A stretch of 64,000 nt of DNA from Pseudomonas sp. WN033 (GTDB lineage: Bacteria > Pseudomonadota > Gammaproteobacteria > Pseudomonadales > Pseudomonadaceae). The notes beneath the pieces were generated by a model. That model saw only the letters and a program-made list of their open reading frames with translations, was not told the DNA's origin and searched no databases. The stretch covers positions 124,001 to 188,000 of the forward strand of contig NSKG01000001.1 in assembly GCA_002287035.1 (NCBI GenBank), given 5' to 3'. This document shows, piece after piece, positions 52,645 through 62,298 of the stretch (positions are counted from its first letter, which is position 1; each line of letters starts with the position of its first letter). The translations under genes were made by a program, and so were the position numbers.

Positions 52645-54165
52645 TTAGAAGAAGCCCAGCGGGTTCACGTCGTAGCTGACCAGAAGGTTCTTGGTCTGCT
52701 GGTAGTGGTCGAGAATCATCTTGTGGGTCTCGCGGCCAACACCGGACTTCTTGTAACCACCGAACGCGGCATGTGCCGGGTACATGTGGTAGCAGTTGGT
52801 CCATACCCGACCAGCCTGGATGCCGCGACCCATGCGGTAGGCGCGGTTGATGTCGCGGGTCCAGACCCCGGCACCCAGACCGAACTCGGTGTCGTTGGCG
52901 ATCGCCAGGGCTTCTTCCTCGGTCTTGAAGGTGGTGACGCTGACCACCGGGCCAAAGATTTCTTCCTGGAAGATACGCATCTTGTTGTGACCCTTGAGCA
53001 GGGTCGGCTGGATGTAGTAGCCATTGCCCAGCTCATTGTTCAGATGCTCGGCACCACCACCGATCAGGAACTCGGCACCCTCTTCACGGGCCACTTCCAT
53101 GTACGACAGGATCTTGTCGAACTGCTGCTCGGAAGCCTGGGCGCCAACCATGGTTTCGGTATCCAGCGGGTTGCCGCGCTTGATCTGACGGGTACGCTCG
53201 ACTACCCGGGCGATAAAGTCGTCGTACATGCTTTCCTGAATCAGCGCACGCGACGGGCAGGTGCAGACTTCGCCCTGGTTGAAGAACGCCAGCACCATAC
53301 CTTCAACAGCTTTGCTGATGAACGATTCTTCAGCCTGCATGATGTCGGCGAAGTAGATGTTCGGCGACTTGCCGCCCAGCTCCACGGTAGAAGGAATAAT
53401 GTTCTCGGCGGCGCACTTGAGAATATGCCGACCAACCGGGGTCGAGCCAGTGAATGCCAGTTTGGCGATACGCTTGCTGGTGGCCAGCGCTTCGCCAGCT
53501 TCACGGCCGTAGCCATTGACGATATTGAGCACGCCGGGCGGCAGCAGATCAGCGATCAGCTCGGCAAATACCAGGATGCTCAGCGGGGTCTGCTCGGCCG
53601 GCTTGAGCACTATGCAGTTGCCAGCGGCCAGGGCCGGAGCCAGCTTCCAGGCAGCCATCAGCAGCGGGAAGTTCCATGGAATGATCTGCCCGACCACACC
53701 CAGCGGCTCGTGGAAGTGGTAGGCAGCGGTGTTTTCGTCGATCTCGGCGGCAGTACCTTCCTGAGCACGAATACAACCGGCAAAATAGCGGAAGTGGTCG
53801 GCTGCCAGCGGGATATCGGCATTGAGGGTTTCACGCACGGCCTTGCCGTTGTCCCAGGTTTCGGTGACAGCCAGCTTTTCCAGGTTCTGCTCGATGCGGT
53901 CGGCAATTTTCAGCAGGATATTGGAGCGGGCCTGTACCGAGGTCTTGCCCCAGGCATCCTTGGCGGCATGGGCGGCATCCAGGGCCTTTTCGATATCTTC
54001 GGCGGTGGAACGCGGGATTTCACAGACTGCGCCGCCAGTCACCGGAGTGGTGTTGGTGAAATACTGACCTTTGACCGGAGCAACGAATTCACCGTTGATG
54101 AAGTTGCCGTATCGGTCCTTGAAAGTAACGACGGAGCCGGGTGCTCCAGGATTGGCGTAGATCAT
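52645..54165 (-). CDS. exaC: ExaC-type NAD-dependent aldehyde dehydrogenase
   Basis: 506 aa. It starts [28 protein letters not shown], and has the ExaC/AldA pattern [17 protein letters not shown] with catalytic Cys301 (Cys303 beside it) and [12 protein letters not shown]. ExaC oxidises acetaldehyde made by the PQQ ethanol dehydrogenase in Pseudomonas. PQQ genes are in the window, but no ethanol dehydrogenase is. GAGGACATAACA precedes the ATG at 54165; the longer frame to 54210 is not favoured. A role for the aldehydes of the neighbouring catabolic region is an alternative. Confidence 0.85.
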   Translation of the reverse strand: MIYANPGAPGSVVTFKDRYGNFINGEFVAPVKGQYFTNTTPVTGGAVCEIPRSTAEDIEKALDAAHAAKDAWGKTSVQARSNILLKIADRIEQNLEKLAVTETWDNGKAVRETLNADIPLAADHFRYFAGCIRAQEGTAAEIDENTAAYHFHEPLGVVGQIIPWNFPLLMAAWKLAPALAAGNCIVLKPAEQTPLSILVFAELIADLLPPGVLNIVNGYGREAGEALATSKRIAKLAFTGSTPVGRHILKCAAENIIPSTVELGGKSPNIYFADIMQAEESFISKAVEGMVLAFFNQGEVCTCPSRALIQESMYDDFIARVVERTRQIKRGNPLDTETMVGAQASEQQFDKILSYMEVAREEGAEFLIGGGAEHLNNELGNGYYIQPTLLKGHNKMRIFQEEIFGPVVSVTTFKTEEEALAIANDTEFGLGAGVWTRDINRAYRMGRGIQAGRVWTNCYHMYPAHAAFGGYKKSGVGRETHKMILDHYQQTKNLLVSYDVNPLGFF

Positions 54166-54318
54166 TGTTATGTCCTCTGAGCTTGCCTGACCCATCACGG
54201 GCCAAGTCATGAGTCGATACTAGGACTGCCCGGCGGGTGCGTGTATGCGTCCTTGGCAGGGACGACTTCGTTATTTAGTAGTAGGCAGGCGCCAGAACAG
54301 CGGTCTATTAAGGCTAGC

Positions 54319-55053
54319 TCAGAAATCCGCGTACCGTGCTTCGATGCTCTGATAACGGCCACTCTCGCGCAGCCGTTGCAGCCCCAGATTGAAGCGATCA
54401 CGCTTGTCTGGATCGATGAAGCCGACGCTGTATGGCGATGGCGGAAATAACCGGTGTACCCGGATCGGCTGCCGGGTATCGACCTGATCACCAATCTCAT
54501 GATTGAAGGCATGGAAAATCCGCAGATCGGCAATTACCACATCGACCCGACCTGCATAGAGCAACAGGTTGCGAATAACCTGGCGGGCCTCCTCGCGATA
54601 CCGTGGATTGCTCACAGTCATGGCCTGGAACTCCTCGCCGAGCAGAAAGCGGGCCCGCTGGAAGGCACTGACCGAGTAATTGTCCAGCTCACCAATACTG
54701 TCCAACTCGATCTCGCGCCGGGCAAGGGTAATCGCCACATTCTGGTACTCGACATAGGGCGCAGAGTAGAACGCCGGAATACCACTGACCGGGCTGGTGG
54801 TAGCAATCGCATCCAGCTCACCGCGTGCCAGCAGCACATGCAGACGCTCCATTGGCCCGTAGTAAAGCTCCATCTGGAAGCCGGCCAGCTCAAAGGCAGC
54901 CTTGATCAGATCGTGCTCCAGCCCACGAAGCTGCCCCTCATAGATATAAGGTGGTTTATGGGTGCCCATCCCCACACGCAAGACCTCAGCCCAGCTCACC
55001 CCGGACTGCATCCCAGCCAGCAACAGGACACACGCAACGATAAGTCCTCTCAT
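54319..55053 (-). CDS. Periplasmic binding protein, family 3-like
   Basis: 244 aa. A Sec signal peptide (~1-22, ending SWA) precedes a bacterial solute-binding family 3 fold: LRVGMGTHKPPYIYEGQLRGLEHDLIKAAFELAGFQMELYYGPMERLHVLLARGELDAIATTSP. No ABC permease or ATPase gene is next to it. Orphan proteins of this kind in Pseudomonas serve as sensors or are remnants of amino acid uptake systems. The ligand is not known. Confidence 0.82.
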   Translation of the reverse strand: MRGLIVACVLLLAGMQSGVSWAEVLRVGMGTHKPPYIYEGQLRGLEHDLIKAAFELAGFQMELYYGPMERLHVLLARGELDAIATTSPVSGIPAFYSAPYVEYQNVAITLARREIELDSIGELDNYSVSAFQRARFLLGEEFQAMTVSNPRYREEARQVIRNLLLYAGRVDVVIADLRIFHAFNHEIGDQVDTRQPIRVHRLFPPSPYSVGFIDPDKRDRFNLGLQRLRESGRYQSIEARYADF

Positions 55054-55186
55054 GCACTTATCCTAGCTCGGACCAGCCGTCTTTTCCGGGCGCGTTACAT
55101 GGACCCGGTGCCAAACCATGGTTGGAGGAACGCAGCCAAGCGGCTACCATAACCCTTTATCGCCTACGGGCATTACGAGGTAAGAC

Positions 55187-55480
55187 ATGAAAATTCGCTC
55201 TACCCTGGCCATCGGTTGCGTGCTGGCCCTGCTCAGCCAGCCCAGCCTGGCCTGCTCGCCGGAAGACGCCATCGAGATGGCGGAGAAAGTCGCCCAGACC
55301 ATCAACCGCATCGCTGCAGGCGATCCGGACAAGGCCAACCAATTGCACACCCAGCTGCTGGAGCTGCAACAACGCGATCCAACCCGCAGCGAACATGGCC
55401 CCTGCCGCGCCTATGAGCGGATCATTGAGGAACTGGAAGCCCGGGAGCGCGGCGAAGACCCTAGCGAAACATCGAATTAA
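55187..55480 (+). CDS. Small secreted hypothetical protein
   Basis: 97 aa. A signal peptide (KIRSTLAIGCVLALLSQPSLA, residues ~1-23) precedes a charged, helical mature part with two cysteines (C24 and one in HGPCRAYERI) that could form a disulfide. I do not recognise a family. TACGAGGTAAGAC provides a ribosome binding site before 55187. Its stop codon lies inside a terminator hairpin. Confidence 0.65.
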   Translation: MKIRSTLAIGCVLALLSQPSLACSPEDAIEMAEKVAQTINRIAAGDPDKANQLHTQLLELQQRDPTRSEHGPCRAYERIIEELEARERGEDPSETSN

Positions 55481-55491
55481 TCGATGTTTTT
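55469..55491 (+). terminator. Rho-independent terminator overlapping a stop codon
   Basis: ACATCGA-ATTAA-TCGATGT followed by TTTT. The loop contains the TAA stop of the small secreted protein gene. Confidence 0.75.
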
Positions 55492-55492
55492 G

Positions 55493-55527
55493 GTGGATTT
55501 TTTGCGCTATTAAACCAAAAAATCCAC
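55493..55527. repeat. 12-bp inverted repeat
   Basis: GTGGATTTTTTG (55493-55504) and CAAAAAATCCAC (55516-55527), perfect arms with an 11-nt loop, directly after the terminator. It could be a second terminator or part of the mobile-like element that follows. Confidence 0.6.
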
Positions 55528-55550
55528 TTATAGAATGGCCACATATCTAA

Positions 55551-55688
55551 AGGGTGTTTACAAATGTCACGAGCGACGGCCAGGCAAGGCGAAATCAGCC
55601 GAACAAGCGCAGTTTACGTGGTGTAAATGAGCATTGTGAGGCTGATTTCAACGCCGCATGGCCGAGCGCAGTAATGTGTAAACACCCT
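55551..55688. mobile_element. 138-bp MITE-like palindromic element
   Basis: Perfect 12-bp terminal inverted repeats AGGGTGTTTACA (55551-55562) and TGTAAACACCCT (55677-55688) enclose partly matching inner arms (GAAATCAGCC and GGCTGATTTC). It has no coding capacity. The size and structure fit a non-autonomous insertion element. It ends 18 bp before the pirin start and so sits in that gene's leader. Confidence 0.65.
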
Positions 55689-55705
55689 CTTAATGGAGGT
55701 GAGCC

Positions 55706-56566
55706 ATGCACAAACGCAATGTGATTGAACTGCTTCAGGGTCGTCCGGCCTCCGATGGCGACGGCGTCAAACTGGTACGCGTATTCGGCGGCCAGGGCCC
55801 GGAACGTTTCGACCCTTTTCTGATGCTCGACGAGTTCGGCTCCGATGAGGCTGCCGACTACATTGGCGGCTTTCCGCCGCACCCGCATCGCGGCTTCGAA
55901 ACCGTGACCTACATGCTCGAAGGCAAGATGCTGCATGAGGACCACATGGGCAACCAGGGTTTGCTGGAGTCCGGTGGCGTGCAGTGGATGACCGCCGGGC
56001 GCGGCATCATTCACTCGGAAATGCCGCAGCAAAGCTCCGGCCGCATGCGCGGGTTCCAGCTGTGGGTCAACCTGCCGGCCAAGGACAAGATGCAGCCTGC
56101 CAGCTATCAGGATCTGCCGCCCTCGGCCCTGGCCGAAGGGCAATTGCCCGGCGGTGGGAAAGTGCTGGTGATTGCCGGCGAGTTGACCATCAACGGGCAA
56201 ACGCTGTCAGGGCCGATTCAGGGCAAGGCCACCGAGCCTCTGTACCTGGACCTGCATCTGGGTGCCGACGAAGCACTGGAGTTGCCGCTGGAAAGCCAGC
56301 TCAACGTGCTGCTGTATGCCTATGAGGGTCAGGTCAGTGTGCACGGCGAGCAGCGCGCTGCCGAGCTGGCACCCAAGCAATTGGCACGGCTGGGCCAAGG
56401 TGACGGGGTTAGCCTGCGTGCCGGTAGCGCAGGAGCACGGTTGCTGCTGATTGCCGGCAAACCGATCGGCGAGCCGGTGGTTCAGTATGGTCCGTTCGTG
56501 ATGAACAGTCGTGAGGAGATCGAACAGGCCCTGCGTGACTACCGCGACGGTCGACTGGCCGGCTGA
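55706..56566 (+). CDS. Pirin family protein
   Basis: 286 aa, bicupin. The metal site is in the N-terminal cupin: GGFPPHPHRGFETVTYMLEG with H59 and H61, then MLHEDHMGN with a further histidine, and a later glutamate. The motif WMTAGRGIIHSEMP is diagnostic. Bacterial pirins bind iron; some oxidise quercetin, others touch central metabolism enzymes. The role here is unknown. AATGGAGGTGAGCC is a strong ribosome binding site. A MITE-like palindrome fills its leader, and the REP array follows 18 bp after the stop. Confidence 0.92.
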   Translation: MHKRNVIELLQGRPASDGDGVKLVRVFGGQGPERFDPFLMLDEFGSDEAADYIGGFPPHPHRGFETVTYMLEGKMLHEDHMGNQGLLESGGVQWMTAGRGIIHSEMPQQSSGRMRGFQLWVNLPAKDKMQPASYQDLPPSALAEGQLPGGGKVLVIAGELTINGQTLSGPIQGKATEPLYLDLHLGADEALELPLESQLNVLLYAYEGQVSVHGEQRAAELAPKQLARLGQGDGVSLRAGSAGARLLLIAGKPIGEPVVQYGPFVMNSREEIEQALRDYRDGRLAG

Positions 56567-56583
56567 CCTGTTGCACCGCCCCA

Positions 56584-57143
56584 GTAGGAGCGCCTTGTAG
56601 GCGCGAAACATAGGGTGCTGACGGCAAGCACGCTTTCGCGGCCTCAGGCCGTCCTACCAACCCCATCCCGGTAGGAGCGCCTTGCAGGCGCGAAACATTA
56701 AGGTGCTGACAACAAGCACGCTTTCGCGGCCGCAGGCCGTCCTACCAACCCCATCCCCGGTAGGAGCGCCTTGCAGGCGCGAAACATAGGGTGCTGACGG
56801 CAAGCACGCTTTCGCGGCCGCAGGCCGCTCCTACCAACCCCATCCCCGGTAGGAGCGCCTTGCAGGCGCGAAACATTAAGGTGCTGACGGCAAGCACGCC
56901 TTCGCGGCCGCAGGCCGCTCCTACCAACCCCATCCCCGGTAGGAGCGCCTTGCAGGCGCGATACATTAAGGTGCTGACGGCAAGCACGCTTTCGCGGCCG
57001 CAGGCCGCTCCTACCAACCCCATCCCCGGTAGGAGCGCCTTGCAGGCGCGAAACATAGGGTGCTGACGGCAAGCACGCCTTCGCGGCCGCAGGCCGCTCC
57101 TACCAACCCCATCCCCGGCAGGAGCGCCTTGCAGGCGCGAAAC
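56584..57143. repeat. Tandem REP/BIME array (six full units and one partial)
   Basis: Units start at 56584, 56671, 56760, 56849, 56939 and 57029, with a partial seventh at 57119; the period is 87-90 bp. Each unit holds GTAGGAGCGCCTTGCAGGCG, a spacer GGTGCTGACGGCAAGCACG, and an inverted GCGGCCGCAGGCCGCTCCTA, then CCAACCCCATCCCCG. This is a Pseudomonas-type REP doublet repeated head to tail. It lies between the convergent pirin and recR genes. Confidence 0.9.
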
Positions 57144-57169
57144 GAGGGCGTGAGTGGCGCAGTGGCAAA

Positions 57170-57769
57170 TCAACCGATGGGGGTACGTCCGGCCAAGGCA
57201 TGGGCCAGCGTACCGCCGTCAATATATTCCAGCTCACCACCCAGCGGCACGCCGTGGGCAATGCGTGAAACCTTGATACCACGCGGTTTGAGCAGATTGG
57301 CAATATAGTGCGCGGTGGCCTCGCCCTCCACGGTCGGATTGGTGGCCAGAATCACTTCGGCCACATCGCGATCCTCCAGGCACGCCAGCAACGCCGGAAT
57401 ACCAATCTCCTCAGGCCCCAGCCCGTCAATCGGCGACAGGTTGCCCTTGAGCACGAAGTAGCGGCCATGAAAGCCGCCAGCCTGCTCCACCGCCCAGACA
57501 TCAGCCGGACTTTGCAAAATACAGAGCAAACTGTCATCCCGGCGCGGATCAGCACACAGATTGCAGATCTCGGTTTCGCTCAGGGTGCGGCAGCGCGAGC
57601 AATAGCCGACGCCATCCATCGCCGCCTCCAGTGCCCGGGCCAGATGCCGGGCCACTTCACGATCGCGCTCAAGCAAATGCAGGGCCATGCGCTGAGCGGT
57701 TTTCGGCCCGACGCCAGGCAGCCCCCGCAGCGCATCGATCAACTGTCGGATCAGCGGACTGAAACTCAT
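57170..57769 (-). CDS. recR: Recombination mediator RecR
   Basis: 199 aa, full length. It has the helix-hairpin-helix [18 protein letters not shown], the zinc finger [16 protein letters not shown], and the Toprim domain ([20 protein letters not shown]). RecR with RecO and RecF loads RecA at gaps coated by SSB. It is the last gene of the dnaX-ybaB-recR set on the minus strand, 10 bp after ybaB. Confidence 0.97.
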   Translation of the reverse strand: MSFSPLIRQLIDALRGLPGVGPKTAQRMALHLLERDREVARHLARALEAAMDGVGYCSRCRTLSETEICNLCADPRRDDSLLCILQSPADVWAVEQAGGFHGRYFVLKGNLSPIDGLGPEEIGIPALLACLEDRDVAEVILATNPTVEGEATAHYIANLLKPRGIKVSRIAHGVPLGGELEYIDGGTLAHALAGRTPIG

Positions 57770-57779
57770 GCAGGCAGGC

Positions 57780-58106
57780 TCAGAACGGCATCTTGAAGCC
57801 GTCGGGCAGATTCATCCCGGCGGTCAGACCAGCCATCTTTTCCTGGTTGTTCTTTTCCAGTTTGCGCACTGCGTCGTTGAACGCTGCGGCAATCAGATCC
57901 TCGAGCACTTCCTTGTCTTCGCTCATCAGGCTGTCGTCAATGCTGACCCGGCGCACATCATGACGCCCGGTCATAACCACTGACACCAAACCGGCACCGG
58001 ATTGACCGGTTACTTCGGCGTTGGCCAGTTCTTCCTGCATTTTCTGCATTTTTTCCTGCATTTGCTGGGCCTGCTTCATCAGACCCGCCATGCCACCTTT
58101 CATCAT
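57780..58106 (-). CDS. ybaB: YbaB/EbfC nucleoid-associated protein
   Basis: 108 aa. A methionine- and glutamine-rich N-terminal helix ([27 protein letters not shown]) leads into the small beta/alpha core and a final helix [15 protein letters not shown]. It forms a tweezer-like dimer that binds DNA. It lies between dnaX and recR, as in most gammaproteobacteria. Confidence 0.95.
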   Translation of the reverse strand: MMKGGMAGLMKQAQQMQEKMQKMQEELANAEVTGQSGAGLVSVVMTGRHDVRRVSIDDSLMSEDKEVLEDLIAAAFNDAVRKLEKNNQEKMAGLTAGMNLPDGFKMPF

Positions 58107-58123
58107 CTGCTTGTCCTCTTCAA

Positions 58124-60109
58124 TTATTTCGCTGTATCAATGGGCCGGATACTGTCATCGCAGATCCGGGCCGAGAAATCCCTGATCAATGCCTGGACCA
58201 GCGGGTCAGCCTGAATGCTGGCCTCGGCCTCTTTCTGCCGGGCGACCTTGCGCCGCGCCGCAGCCACGGCCGGCGTTTCCTGATCCGGGGCCTGAACCTG
58301 CACGTCCAGCGTCACCGTCTCGCCGACATGCTCACTGAGCGCCTGCTGCAGGCGCTGACGATGATTTTCGTTGTACAGCGCGCTGTGCCCAGGGTCCAGA
58401 TGCAGCCGCCAGACGGTCGCTTCACGGCTGATCAACTGGCAATGGGCGGCAATACTCTGGGTCAGACCACTCAAGCCCAGACGCGGAAACAGCTCCAGCC
58501 ATTCGGCAGCGATGCCGCTGGCAACCGGCAGATCACTGACCTCATCGGCTTCGGACTCTTGCGGGGGCTGCGCCACAGACTCGGCCTCGGGCTGCCAGTC
58601 ACCCAGATACTGGCTGACATCGACATCATCCTCATCCTGCTCAGGGCCCTCGGGACCATCCTCCAGCAGCGGCGCGTCCAGCCACTCTGGCGGGCTGTCT
58701 TCGACCGGCGGCTTGACCGGCGTGCTCGGGTTCAGCGGCCTGGTCACATTAACAGGTAACGGCGGTTCAGCCTGGGGTTGCGGCTCAGGCTCTGAAGGCT
58801 GATTGGCCGGCACCGGCTCAGACACCTGCGGCTCCGGGCTCGCCGGCATCGAGGGGGGTGGCGCAGGGGCCGGTGCAACTGGCTCAGCTGGCGGCAAACT
58901 GGAACTAACGACCGGTGCCGCTACAGCGGCTGGCCCTGTCGTCTGGGGATCAGCCTTGGGCTGGCTTGATCCCGGAGACTTTCCCGTCTGTGGCGTTGGC
59001 GGTGCGGCCGGACCATCTGCCTGGGTGCCTGGCCGGAACGCCAGCATACGCAGCAAAGCCATCTCGAAGCCGCCACGCGGGTCTGGCGCCAACGGCAGGT
59101 CACGACGCCCGTGCAAGGCCAACTGGTAAAACAGTTGCACATCTTCAGCGCTGATCCGCCCGGCCAGGTCCAGCACCCGCTCACGGTCACCCTGGCTGTT
59201 GTCGGCAGCCTCCGGCAACACCTGGGCAATCGCCAGACGTTGCAGGGTAGAAATCAGCTCGGCCAGCACCCCGGCGAAGTCGGCGCCCTGCTCTGCCAGT
59301 TCAGCCACCGCCGCCAGCAACGCCCGGGCATCGTGGGCGGCCAGTGCTTCGAGCAGGCCAAACACCTGGCCGTGGTCGATGGTGCCGAGCATGTTGCGCA
59401 CCTCGGCAACCCGCAAGGCGCCATTACCAAAAGCGATAGCCTGGTCGGTCAGACTCAGGGCATCGCGCATCGAACCATCGGCGGCGCGGCCCAGCAGCCA
59501 CAGCGACTCATCATCATGGGGAACGCTCTCTTCACCCAACACATGGCGAAGGTGCTCAACTACCCGCTCCGGCGGCATGTTCTTCAGCGAAAACTGCAGG
59601 CAGCGCGACAGAATGGTGACCGGCAGCTTTTGCGGATCGGTGGTAGCCAGCAGGAATTTGACGTGCTCGGGCGGCTCTTCCAGAGTTTTCAACAAGGCGT
59701 TGAAGCTGTGGCTGGAAAGCATGTGCACTTCGTCGATCAGGTAGACCTTGAAGCGCCCGCGAGTAGGCGCGTACTGCACGTTGTCGAGCAATTCACGGGT
59801 ATCTTCGACCTTGGTCCGGCTGGCGGCGTCGACTTCGATCAGGTCGACGAAACGTCCTTCGTCGATCTCCCGACAAGCCGCGCACTGGCCGCAGGGTTCG
59901 GAACTGACGCCGACCTCGCAGTTCAGGCACTTGGCCAGAATCCGCGCAATGGTGGTTTTGCCAACCCCACGGGTACCGGTAAACAGGTAGGCATGGTGCA
60001 GACGATTGTGATCCAGCGCGTTGATCAGGGCCTGAAGCACATGGGTCTGGCCGACCATTTCACGGAACAGGCGCGGACGCCATTTGCGGGCTAGTACCTG
60101 GTAACTCAT
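58124..60109 (-). CDS. dnaX: DNA polymerase III subunits tau/gamma DnaX
   Basis: 661 aa. The clamp-loader ATPase has Walker [10 protein letters not shown] (~45-53), a zinc module with [26 protein letters not shown] and the sensor motif [10 protein letters not shown] proline-rich linker (~370-490) separates it from a C-terminal tau domain (~530-661) that contacts the polymerase. Full-length tau is clear; I did not look for a frameshift site that would give gamma. It starts the dnaX-ybaB-recR operon and lies downstream of the 4.5S RNA gene on the same strand. Confidence 0.97.
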   Translation of the reverse strand: MSYQVLARKWRPRLFREMVGQTHVLQALINALDHNRLHHAYLFTGTRGVGKTTIARILAKCLNCEVGVSSEPCGQCAACREIDEGRFVDLIEVDAASRTKVEDTRELLDNVQYAPTRGRFKVYLIDEVHMLSSHSFNALLKTLEEPPEHVKFLLATTDPQKLPVTILSRCLQFSLKNMPPERVVEHLRHVLGEESVPHDDESLWLLGRAADGSMRDALSLTDQAIAFGNGALRVAEVRNMLGTIDHGQVFGLLEALAAHDARALLAAVAELAEQGADFAGVLAELISTLQRLAIAQVLPEAADNSQGDRERVLDLAGRISAEDVQLFYQLALHGRRDLPLAPDPRGGFEMALLRMLAFRPGTQADGPAAPPTPQTGKSPGSSQPKADPQTTGPAAVAAPVVSSSLPPAEPVAPAPAPPPSMPASPEPQVSEPVPANQPSEPEPQPQAEPPLPVNVTRPLNPSTPVKPPVEDSPPEWLDAPLLEDGPEGPEQDEDDVDVSQYLGDWQPEAESVAQPPQESEADEVSDLPVASGIAAEWLELFPRLGLSGLTQSIAAHCQLISREATVWRLHLDPGHSALYNENHRQRLQQALSEHVGETVTLDVQVQAPDQETPAVAAARRKVARQKEAEASIQADPLVQALIRDFSARICDDSIRPIDTAK

Positions 60110-60207
60110 CGGGGTCTTTGCGGGTCCGTTCGGTCATGAATGCAAGCGGGTAATGTACCGAATGCGGGCGGACAATGCGAGAGAGATCAGTGGGGGGAGG
60201 AAACTGG

Positions 60208-60318
60208 GGGTGGCCCTACCAGCCACACCCCGGCACACGATGTCACCGCTGTGGCTGCTCCCTTCCGGGCCTGACCAGGTTCACGGCTAATCATTGCGAG
60301 GGGACCGGCAGGGCCACC
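60208..60318 (-). ncRNA. ffs: Signal recognition particle 4.5S RNA
   Basis: About 111 nt. Ends GGTGGCCCTGCC and GGTAGGGCCACC pair. The conserved apical part CAGGCCCGGAAGGGAGCAGCC, with its tetraloop and asymmetric loop, is the Ffh-binding site. Opposite it, GTGTGCCGGGGTG completes the hairpin. The RNA binds Ffh to form the bacterial SRP, which targets nascent membrane proteins. Confidence 0.96.
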
Positions 60319-60348
60319 ATAACAAACCCGCCTTGGGCGGGCCGCGCT

Positions 60349-60376
60349 ATTGTAACGACTTGGCGCCAGGATACAA
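60349..60376 (-). promoter_or_regulatory. Candidate sigma-70 promoter of the 4.5S RNA gene
   Basis: On the minus strand TTGTAT (60371-60376) and TACAAT (60349-60354) are 16 bp apart. Transcription would begin ~24 nt before the mature RNA, leaving a leader that needs processing. Confidence 0.55.
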
Positions 60377-60463
60377 CCGCAATCTTGACCGGCTGCTGCT
60401 GGGCTTTACTTACATATGGAAATCCGTATATTCACATACAACCATTTGAACGGAGCATTCAGC

Positions 60464-61519
60464 ATGTCATCAACCGCTGCCAGCAGCCCCCTGGGCCTGT
60501 TCGAGCGCTACCTGTCGCTCTGGGTCGCTGGCTCAATCCTCAGCGGCGTACTGCTGGGCCAATACCTGCCCGGCCTGTTCACTCAGATTGCGGCCCTGGA
60601 GCTGGCCAATGTCAACCTGGCAGTAGCCGTGCTGATCTGGGTAATGATCTTCCCGATGATGGTGCAGATCGACTTTGCCGCAATCAAGGATGTCGGGCGC
60701 AAACCCAAGGGCCTGATTCTGACGCTGGTAATCAACTGGCTGATCAAGCCGTTCAGCATGGCAGCTCTGGGCATCCTGTTCTTCGAGTACCTGTTCGCAG
60801 GCTGGGTCGACCCGCAGAGTGCCCAGGAATACATCGCCGGCATGATTCTGCTGGGGGTGGCACCCTGTACCGCGATGGTGTTTGTCTGGAGCCAACTGAC
60901 CAAGGGCGACCCCAACTACACGCTGGTGCAGGTCTCGATCAATGACCTGATCATGATTTTTGCCTTTGCGCCGATTGCTGCCCTGCTACTGGGGGTGACG
61001 GATATCAGTGTGCCTTGGGAAACCCTGCTGCTTTCGGTGCTGCTGTATGTGCTGCTGCCGCTGATTGCCGGAGTCTGGACCCGCCATCGGCTGAACCAGC
61101 GTGGCTCGCATGGCGTCGAGCAGTTCAGCACCCGAATCAAGCCGTTCTCGATCATGGGTCTGTTGCTGACCGTAGTACTGCTGTTCGCCTTTCAGGCGCA
61201 AACCCTGATCGACCGGCCGCTGATCATTCTGCTGATCGCCATCCCGCTGATGCTGCAAACCTACGGTATCTTCGCCATTGCCTATCTGTGGGCCAGGCTG
61301 TGGAAGCTACCACACAACATCGCCGCTCCGGCCTGCATGATCGGCACCTCGAACTTTTTCGAACTGGCCGTCGCGGTCGCCATTTCCCTGTTCGGCCTGC
61401 ACTCGGGCGCTGCTCTGGCTACCGTGGTCGGGGTGCTGGTTGAAGTGCCGGTGATGCTGTCGCTGGTCTGGTTTGCCAACCGCACCCGGCACTGGTTTCC
61501 CGCTACTTCTTCAAGCTGA
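60464..61519 (+). CDS. arsB: ACR3 family arsenite efflux transporter
   Basis: 351 aa with ten predicted membrane helices. It carries the ACR3 motif [24 protein letters not shown] with the essential cysteine in the fourth membrane segment, and [17 protein letters not shown] with the conserved glutamate near the end. ACR3 exports arsenite using the proton gradient. CGGAGCATTCAGC precedes the ATG at 60464. The leader has an AT-rich imperfect palindrome (ATATGGAAATCCGTAT, 60413-60428) that could bind an ArsR-type regulator. No arsC or arsH is next to it; the ArsR/ArsO-like cluster is ~41 kb away. Confidence 0.92.
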   Translation: MSSTAASSPLGLFERYLSLWVAGSILSGVLLGQYLPGLFTQIAALELANVNLAVAVLIWVMIFPMMVQIDFAAIKDVGRKPKGLILTLVINWLIKPFSMAALGILFFEYLFAGWVDPQSAQEYIAGMILLGVAPCTAMVFVWSQLTKGDPNYTLVQVSINDLIMIFAFAPIAALLLGVTDISVPWETLLLSVLLYVLLPLIAGVWTRHRLNQRGSHGVEQFSTRIKPFSIMGLLLTVVLLFAFQAQTLIDRPLIILLIAIPLMLQTYGIFAIAYLWARLWKLPHNIAAPACMIGTSNFFELAVAVAISLFGLHSGAALATVVGVLVEVPVMLSLVWFANRTRHWFPATSSS

Positions 61520-62201
61520 TCCAGGTGGCCTCGGCGCAGGCCACCAGCTCGCCATCGGCGCGGTACAGCGCAGTACCAGCATGGTGTTTGCGCCCTTCAT
61601 GCCCCAGAGCCCAGCCCAGCACCACCAGATTTTCTTCTGCTTGCACCGGAGTGATCAGCCGGGCGGCGAAACGTCCGAGCAGAGCGGCATCGGAGCGTGA
61701 CTTGATGGCAAAGAAACCGGGACAGTCGAGCGCAGCCCAGAGATATTCGTCGGCAACCCGGCCACTGCTGTCGGCCAGGTCAGCAGCCGGGCGCCAGAGC
61801 GCGGCGACCTGGCCATCAGCCACGGGGCCGGCAAAGATCCTCAGCCCATCACCGGGCTCACGCTGGGTTCCACATACGAAACAGCCCGGCAAACCGTGAA
61901 ACACCAGCCCCTCGAAACGCTGCTGAGCTGCTTCAGCCACCGCTACCGCAGGGGCCGGTGGTACCTTGAGCTCGAACTGATAAGGGATTGCCGAGCCCAG
62001 CAACCGATCGCCCTGACGCAATTCAGCCCCGGTTTCAGTGCGCAGCAATTGCAGCTCGGTATCCAGCGGCGGCGGTGCATGCAGGGTAACCTGACACCCG
62101 GTGTCCATGGCACTGGCCAGCAAGCCGGAGACATAGCCGCCATTGCCGCTGTGCGGCGGGCCACAGAAACGCTGACGAATGATCACTGAACGAACCGACA
62201 T
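61503..62201 (-). CDS. Hotdog-fold thioesterase-like protein
   Basis: 232 aa. It starts [32 protein letters not shown], like an acyl-CoA thioesterase double-hotdog N-terminus. In the middle it has [25 protein letters not shown], with a C-x2-C that may bind zinc. The C-terminal half ([34 protein letters not shown]) is hotdog-like too. Acyl-CoA or fluoroacetyl-CoA-type thioester hydrolysis is plausible but not shown. TGGAGCG precedes 62201. It converges with arsB and overlaps its end by 17 bp. Confidence 0.7.
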   Translation of the reverse strand: MSVRSVIIRQRFCGPPHSGNGGYVSGLLASAMDTGCQVTLHAPPPLDTELQLLRTETGAELRQGDRLLGSAIPYQFELKVPPAPAVAVAEAAQQRFEGLVFHGLPGCFVCGTQREPGDGLRIFAGPVADGQVAALWRPAADLADSSGRVADEYLWAALDCPGFFAIKSRSDAALLGRFAARLITPVQAEENLVVLGWALGHEGRKHHAGTALYRADGELVACAEATWISLKK

Positions 62202-62298
62202 GCTGACGCTCCAGTTAGGGCCAAAACCCCATGTTACTCTGCCTGGAAACACTGTGGAGCAGGCTTATGCCCGCCCATAAGTCAGACGCAGGTGATGA

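Noticed and set aside
52606-54180. 524-codon plus-strand open frame opposite the ExaC-type gene
   Set aside because: The minus-strand gene has intact aldehyde dehydrogenase catalytic residues; the plus frame shows no family features and no ribosome binding site.
56584-57143. CRISPR array
   Set aside because: The units are ~90 bp and nearly identical along their whole length, with no unique spacers and no cas genes; each unit is a REP doublet.
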